Shown here in pieces: positions 57,135-64,000 of a stretch of DNA of 64,000 nucleotides (within the stretch, counting starts at the first letter, position 1; each line of letters starts with the position of its first letter). The notes beneath the pieces were generated by a model that saw only the letters and a list, made by a program, of their open reading frames with translations, was not told the origin of the DNA and ran no database searches. Source of the DNA: Gnetum montanum (Eukaryota; Streptophyta; Gnetopsida; Gnetales; Gnetaceae); contig MNCI01010871.1 of NCBI GenBank assembly GCA_015680685.1, forward strand, positions 675,030 to 739,029. Reading direction: 5' to 3'. The translations under genes and the position numbers were made by a program.

Positions 57135-59376
57135 TAAGGGATCTTAATGGATATAAGTAAAAATTTTAGTTTCATTTCATTCAACTAAGAATTAATTAAT
57201 TTAATAAAGATTTAGTGATAATATTTTTGTCAAAGTTATTAAGTTTGAAGAGAGGGTTTAAATGATTATTCTCTTTGTACAAAGAAGTTGTATTACCAAT
57301 ATTAAAAGCTCTAATCATTAAGAAGAAATGAGTAGAGAGTTTTTGACTAAAGGATTAATTAGAAAGACTCTCTAAATATTGATTAATATGTATATCTTTT
57401 TTAAAAACTTCATAGGAAATTTGGAATTTATTATTTGAGTTTTTCTTTTCTTTAACTATGTTAACATAAAAAAAGGTAGAGAATTGACTTTTTTAGTTCT
57501 ATTGTAAATTGGATGTTGGAATCTATTTGATTAAGATGTTTATAAAAATCTTAAGGATTATTTTGGCTGAGAGGCTAACTACTAGTCCTACATTGGTAAT
57601 GCTAAATATAAAATATAATATTTTATTTGTGTAACACTCTAGGGAGAAGCTATTGGTAATACTAAATAATATTACATCCATAATGCTTGGAGAGAGCCTT
57701 TCCATAATGATAAATAATATTGTAATGCTTGAAAAATTTGATGCTAGAAGGTTAAAGATTTTAGAGTGAAACAGTTTAACTTCAAATCCTATGGACCTCT
57801 CAGAAAAGGATCCAAAGCACCCTGCACAATCTTATTGATTACCTAGGGACTTACAAAATGTTAACAATGCAATTAATTGAAATAAAAATGTAGATCTAAA
57901 TGTAGAGAAATAGAAAGTAAAGTTTCCTTGAACAAATGAATTACAACTTTTTATTAAAATAATAAAATTGTTGGTAGGAACAAAGTTCAGACAACTACAA
58001 CTTTATGTGCATTGAATGCACAAACAGCTAAATGAAGTATTCTTGGAGCTTGATGCAGCTGGTAGAGTGTGTTTTGTAGTCAACTTTACTCTTCGGTGAT
58101 TTCAAGTATTTGCTCCTAAAGCTCATTGCTGGTTTCTCTGTTACCGAGATCATGGTTATGGACTTCTGGTGAATCTACACTATTCTAAAAGTCTCTTTGT
58201 TCAAATTAAATGCAACTTAACAAAAGTCTTTTCAATGTAAGCAACTTTGGTTTAAATAGGTCATTTGGTGAATAATTCATGCTGCAAATCTCTACCATGA
58301 TTACTAACAGATTTCTACAAATTTCTGATGCATGCCGGTCATCCCTTGGTAGCATATTAATTAAATTTGGAAACTTTCATGCTTTTACGTTGGCTTCATT
58401 ATTGCCTAGCATAAAAATTTAACTATAGCATAAAAATCTAACACCCAAATTTATATGCTAGCTTTGCAGGCTTCTCTAGTGTAAAAATGAAAGCCAAAAT
58501 TTGCAGGTTTCTCTACCATAAAAACTACCATGGCTACCATGGCTAGCATAAAAATTGAGAAGCACCCAAAATTTAATGGTTTGCAAGGCATTTTCAGCCT
58601 TTCCAAACCTCGATATATGCAAAATACAAGTTTTCCTACCAGGAAGATGAGGCATTTTTATGAAGCATTTTTAGTCTCCATAATGTGAGCTTGCAGCCTA
58701 TGAACTACAAATTTCACATTTTGCAATAAAAATTCTGCTCAAATTCCAGCGATGAAGGTTACAATGCTAGTTGTTGAGAAGAATCAAGCAATTTTCCATC
58801 AAATTACAAGTGATTTTGGTCATGGGCTTCAACATGGATTTTCTTTGTGGTGTTTCAAATATTTCATCCATAACACTCGGGGGAGAGGCTATTGGTAATA
58901 CTAAAAAATATTTTGGGTTTTAGATTAATTTCAAAAACACCTTCAAAACAAGGGTAAAATCCACCTAAAATATGCATGTTTTTCAAAGTTCTAGGTCTAC
59001 ATCTGATAGTCACCCATGACATGATTAGATCAATTAGAGGAGAACAATGCCATTTTCATATGTACCATGAATCATGGAGTCTGACTCGCATAGGGCATTC
59101 TATATTCTCCAATAGGCACCAGTGGCACTATTGTGGAAGAGCCAGTACTGTGCTTTTAGTGGATACAGAGTTGAGAATTTTGAGATAGAAATGCTACAGA
59201 ATTGCGACAAGCTCATGGTTGGTATTGGATTCTACAGAATTAGAAGCAGAAGCATAAGCCTTGGTATGTTTAATGACATTCCTAGCTAACCATTGCATCA
59301 TTTCAACTTTGTACTTAAGAACGTTAAAAAATCCAAATACTAACTTTAAATCGTATCATCTAATAACCTACTAGTT
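57135..59376. other. AT-rich region with repeated polypurine-like boxes
   Basis: No gene recognised. Around 57592-57725 are three diverged copies of an 'attggtaatactaaataatatt' unit. One follows 'cactctagggagaagc', and a near copy, 'cactcgggggagaggctattggtaatac', is at about 58876. This layout resembles the polypurine tract-LTR start of a copia-type element, but I see no coding domains. Confidence 0.35.
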
Positions 59377-59990
59377 TCCACCATTAATGACACCAAAGTT
59401 TTTCTGGAACTTCTTTACATTTTACTTGTCATTAGCTTCGTGCCACAAAGGTGAAAAAACTAAATATACTGTGAATATTTGCAGTGGTGATTATGTCTTT
59501 TGGTATCATTACTACAATATCGATGCTAGTCTTGAAATGGTAGACTAGGAAATTCCTATGTAGCTTACCTTCCATGGTGTTCTCTATCGGCGTATACACG
59601 TTGTCACTGTTCATTATCATAATGATGATTTGCAGCAAGAGTGTGGAGTTTATGTTGTTTCTGTTGCCACTCTGTTGTTTCCTGTGTGATACCTCTTGGT
59701 TTGTCTACGGCATCCTTGGCAAGAACCCCTTTGTTTATATTCAAAATGGATTTGATTGCTCTTGGCATGTTGTAGTTGATTTTGTATGCGATAATGCAAT
59801 AATAGGGTTGCTTCATGATTCTACCACTACAAAGAGATAACATGCCTCCTGCAGTTGTAGCTACAACTCCAGTATGCCAAGTTCAATAGCAGCACCAAGG
59901 AAGTATACTTGAATTTTTTTCCATCTCTTTGTTCAAAAAGAAGAAGAATGAGAAAATAAAAAGAAGAAGAATGAGAAAATATGTTTCCAT
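59377..59990 (+). pseudogene. SWEET sugar-transporter pseudogene (second MtN3 repeat and tail)
   Basis: SWEET proteins are membrane sugar uniporters with two three-helix MtN3 repeats. The frame at 59377-59450 reads STINDTKVFLELLYI, the segment between repeats. After a one-base shift near 59452, 59450-59840 gives MVFSIGVYT, KSVEFMLFLLPLCCFL, SWFVYGILGKNPFVYIQNGF and a tail, the hallmark second repeat. Two stops (59462 and about 59532) interrupt it. A basic tail, including a 22-bp duplication at about 59936-59980, follows in a shifted frame. The repeat reads through without intron-like gaps, although plant SWEET genes usually have introns there, which suggests a retrocopy. The first MtN3 repeat is not recognisable upstream. 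Confidence 0.75.
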
Positions 59991-61833
59991 CTCTACCTAA
60001 AGTTCCACAGCAAGAGCAAGGCCTGGTACATGTATGAGTACCACTAAATCAATATTCCCATGAACAACGACAACAACATGAAATGTACAATTAAGCTTCT
60101 ATTGGATCATAATCTCTAATAATCAATAAGCATAGAGGATGGTTTTACTTTATCACTTGTGCTGTTCCAGAATATTAAGATTTTTCACCGTTAAGATGAG
60201 AACTTTGCTTTGGCCACCACTGTGACATCCGTATCGTAGTCTCTTTTAAATACAATCGCTTTGATATGCATAAATGCCAAAAATTTTAAAATAAATAAAA
60301 AATTATTATCTAAAAAGATTAGAAATAAAGTAATTCTAAAACTTGCAGTTCCATATAAACAAAGCTTCTTTGTAAAGATATATAAAAATTTAGATTTCCT
60401 CTATGTAGTAAAATCTTAAGTTTCTTAAGTTTTAGTTTTTTTTCCCATTATTATGAAAATACATGGATAAATATATAATTGGGTTCACATATCACATCAC
60501 ATCTAACTCAATAAATAAATACTACAAGGATGATAAAGAAGAAAACAATTCATCATGTAGTTTGTAATCAATACACTACTATTAGTGCTTGAATTTTTTG
60601 TGGAATGGTTTAATATGATACTTCAGACTTATTAGATCTTATAAAACTTTTACAATCAAAGCAAATAAGCATGTTCCAAGTAGCATACCCTCTAAGGCAG
60701 AACATTATGTCCAAAATTTAAATCAATTTACTTGCATAAGAATGTATATGCTCCTAACAAGGAAAGAAAGAAAGAAATCATGGTATTAGCATAAAGACAT
60801 GAGGTATAATAGTCATATAGATGAGGAGTTAACTCAACGATAATAGTTTTGACTTGGTAACCTCAGGCACACTAGCAAGCACTAATTTACAAATTTAATT
60901 TTTCTTCTCATTATTTATTTTGATCTTCTACATGCATTGTTAGTATTATTAATGATGTTATTATTTGGTTAAATACCTTCCATTAAAGGAATTTTTTGAA
61001 TTATTGCATATTTAATATGAAATGAAATGAAGCTTTCTTACATCTAAAGACTCATAAGATCAATTGGACAAATATTACATTTTCATGGAAAACAAAGATA
61101 GATTCTACAAATTAACCAAGACCAATGGAGGCATAAAAAACAAATCATGCAGGTTTATTTGCTATAACATTATAATGTTGTCTTAAATGAGTAGTTAGAG
61201 TATAAGAAAGAAACACATGCAACTCATCTTCAAGGGCTCCTAATTTGTAATCCATCTTCCAATTTCAATTCTAAGATGATGAAAACTTAAGTGAATCTTG
61301 CTAATAGCATTTTGATACTTGATTATAATAGTAACTAAGAGATGATGAGCTTCTACATCTATAAAAAAATGATTTTGTAACATTGGATGATATATATTAA
61401 CAAAGGAGAGATGATCCATGATAATAAAGATTTAGAGAACTTTTATTAAATTTATGAGAAGGAAAACTCAATGATTCTGATAATGAATATTTGAGCTCAA
61501 GAATAAATCTTGCATTAAAATTTGATGTTTGAGATGAGTTTAAGGATTCTACATATTTATTTCATACAAAGAATAAAGTGCATATGCAAAATAAAAAGGT
61601 ATTGCAAAAATTACAGAAGCTAGTTGCATGATGCATAGTAAATAGAAATACAAATGATGTCAAATTCTAAGATGATGGAAAAGGAGAATTAGATTGAGTT
61701 TTGGTTATCTATGAAATTACAAGGATTAAACTTATTGTTAATTTATGACTAGAAGTAGGATTGGTTAATGATGCATTAGGTATCATTAAAAAAATAATTT
61801 ACACTCTACATTGTAAACTTCCATAGCTACCAT

Positions 61834-61911
61834 CATATGTTATCATTGAGTTTGAGTCTTACATTAGAATACCATATGTTATCATTAAGTTTGATTCTTA
61901 CATTGGAATAC
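61834..61911. repeat. 39-bp tandem duplication
   Basis: Units catatgttatcattgagttt... (61834-61872) and catatgttatcattaagttt... (61873-61911) differ at three positions. Confidence 0.85.
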
Positions 61912-63078
61912 TATATGATCAAGAATATCCATGACAAGTATCCATTCCACCAATCATACATGGAGGATCTTGCCAAGTATCATTCAGATTAGCATGGGCT
62001 TAAATTATATATAAGTCATATGGAATGACCTTGGAGAAAGCATGTGTAGATGATGGTACTAATGAAACAATAGGTCTTACATTTGTAGCACTATCTCTAG
62101 TAAATAATATTGATAGTTTGAAGATATTCCCTCTAATTTTTAAAGAAAGATACATCAAGATATTAAAGGCTATTCACCTTTAAAGTAGACTAGATAAAAA
62201 GAAACACATTAAATCTAATAAAGAATGATTTTACAATTTATCTAATGATGATGTTTTATATTATGAAAGTTAGAACATTTGGCATTATGCATTTTTTTAA
62301 AATTATGAATGTTTAAATATTTATCAGTCATGATGTATTGTAGCCTATTTTTATCTTTGAACAATTGATAGCATGATCTTACAATTTACTTTATTTATGA
62401 TCTACAGTTTTATGAATTATTATTAACTTTAAAAAAACTATATATAACTTAACAACTACCTTTGAAAAATTACATTGATGTATAATTGTAGATAGAAACT
62501 TTTTAATTTCTTATATTTAAGCAAAAACTAGCAATGACTAGCTTAGTTATATGTTTATAATATATATATATAATTTAGTCAAAATAATCTTCTTCATTAA
62601 CAATTAATAAGATATATGAATCAATTATTTTATGACTCCTAGATTAAGAATAGTATTTATGGTTTATAATTTTCATTACTTCTAGATGAAGAACAAGATT
62701 TGTTTATCAAATTTTTCATAATCATGGGGTTAAGAATAAAGTATTTACGTCATCTATGGTATGTTCTCACTTTTATCTAAACTTGTTCTTTTTTTTATAC
62801 TCTCATAATCATCAATTTTTGGATTTTTCTTTCATAATTTTATTTCTAAGAATAGGAAATCATTTCAATCAATGAATTTTGCAATTCATTTTTCTCATAG
62901 AGAAATACCTTACTTATAAAAATTAATAAGGTTATGTCTTACATAATTTTTACAAGTAGTGTAAGTATTATAAGAAACTCTAAAAAAGCCTTAATAATTT
63001 TGATTGTCATACCATAGAAATCAACAAATAATTTAGTTAATTCTATCATAAAAAGGTTTAGTAGAAGCCCAACAATTG

Positions 63079-63113
63079 ATCATCATCATCAACATCAACA
63101 TCATCATCATCAT
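63079..63113. repeat. ATC microsatellite
   Basis: An imperfect run of atc/aac units. Confidence 0.85.
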
Positions 63114-63683
63114 TCTAACCTTGTCCTAACAAATTGCGATTGGCTACATGAGTTTTTTTCTTTACCATTTACCTCTACAAAGGGTTAAATCTTTATTTAT
63201 TTGCAATTTCTTCATATTATCTTTAATCATTTTTTTCATGTCGTTTTTAGTTAGAGGTTGGCTTAGTAAACCTTTATTCATTTTCCCTAGCAACTGAGCA
63301 ATAAGGATGAGCTATTTTCCTGTCCATTTATTGGGCTTCTTTTCAATTTCATTAAAAACATAATTCCAAAAACTTTTTAAATTAGGCTCAAAAGAAAAAG
63401 ATATTATTAAAATCTTAAAGGTAAAATAATTTTTTAAAGATTTTGTAATACTTAAGAGAAATCCACTTATCAATATTAACATTACAATAAATATCAAATT
63501 TTTATCAACTAATACAAGAGCTAGCTAAAATGTAATATTCTCTCACTCTATCAAATAAATTATTGATATGTTGCATATATATTTTTATCATAAATATTTT
63601 TTTTGCAAAATGCATGTTAAGCAATTATGTATCTTAATTATCAATTGAAAAATCCTTAATGATATTATTTTAAAGATCATTAT

Positions 63684-64000
63684 TGATGAGTGGCGAGGTA
63701 CCCCTACACTCCAGCATACGAATACGAGCGTGCACGCGCGATCCGGTCGAACTCTGCAGACTAAATGCCTTAACGCCACAAGAAACACTTGGGGTTAATC
63801 GTTCGTTGTCTTCCCAGGCTTGCTTGTATGTGTCACGGTGTATGGTTAAGCAAGTTTGAGGTATGTGATTTTTTTGGTATTTTCGGCTTATCTTCTATGC
63901 TACCAGGAGAAAGGGTTGAGAAAACTAAACTAACGCTAACTAAGATCTAAGTCTAAATTAACTAGCGTCAGCATCCGTTCCCACTTGCCGGACACACCCT
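63684..64000 (-). repeat. LTR G, minus orientation, running off the window
   Basis: It starts tgatgagtggcgaggtacccctacac with no primer site to its left. This is therefore the outer 3' end of a minus-strand element or a solo LTR. CpG-rich motifs such as 'cgtgcacgcgcgatccggtcgaactctgcaga' are less eroded than in other copies, suggesting a younger insertion. Left flank ATTAT would be the target copy. Confidence 0.85.

Larger units (their letters stand above)
59991..63683. other. AT-rich region without a supported gene
   Basis: Only simple repeats and short duplications are visible: a 39-bp duplication (61834-61911), a TA run near 62558-62572 and an ATC microsatellite at 63079-63113. Short open stretches (for example 63312-63497) have no recognisable motif. 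Confidence 0.5.

Noticed and set aside
58976-59188. 70-codon plus-strand frame upstream of the SWEET remnant as the first MtN3 repeat
   Set aside because: It shows none of the repeat's landmarks; there is no reliable link to SWEET.

Overview
The window looks like repeat-rich, gene-poor intergenic DNA from a large seed-plant genome. I infer a gymnosperm-like or similarly TE-laden plant; nothing in the sequence fixes the species. The evidence is AT-rich DNA filled with nested, stop-riddled LTR retrotransposons of three plant Ty3/gypsy types. These are an Athila-like group with a primer site matching plant tRNA-Asp, a Tat-lineage element with a second RNase H, and a Tekay/Del-like chromovirus with an initiator-Met primer site. 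No intact cellular gene was found. The only recognisable host-gene remnant is a SWEET sugar-transporter pseudogene at about 59.4-60.0 kb.

Layout, left to right. 1-2898 is the 3' spacer and 3' LTR of an Athila-like element (element 1). 2899-3307 is repeat R1, possibly the end of a long LTR. 3374-11282 is a minus-strand chromovirus with target duplication ATTTT and a truncated 3' LTR. 11283-15665 is the leader, gag and protease of a plus-strand Tat element (D). 16157-19181 is a minus-strand, exon-like pseudogene of unknown family (P). 19182-26193 is plus-strand element B (gag-protease only, target duplication ATCAA). 26212-41852 is minus-strand element C, with gag, protease, RT, RNase H and integrase. 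C is itself split by plus-strand element A at 30138-37352 (gag-protease only, target duplication CATAG). 41853-42480 is the upstream part of P. 42481-44740 is AT-rich DNA with a degenerate tandem array. 44741-47162 is a 3'-truncated minus-strand relative (E). 47163-51022 is the RT, RNase H, second RNase H and integrase of a Tat element, probably the other half of D, interrupted by solo LTR F at 49759-50546. 52597-53013 is a second copy of R1. 54840-57134 is another truncated minus-strand relative (H). The SWEET pseudogene, AT-rich DNA and the start of LTR G (63684 to the edge) close the window.

How the parts relate. Elements A and B lack RT, RNase H and integrase. Both pass from protease directly into a 3' spacer that in C lies after integrase, at what looks like the same junction. 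This points to a non-autonomous gag-protease family that spread as such and would need C-like elements for replication proteins. Their LTRs have a very short U3 made of repeated GCGATATCGC-like palindromes directly upstream of a TATAAATA box; C has a different motif array at the same place. Conceptual removal of the nested elements, with one copy of each target duplication, gives continuous reading frames at three sites: A from C's integrase zinc finger, F from D's integrase, and B plus C from one exon of P. These frames support the nesting order.
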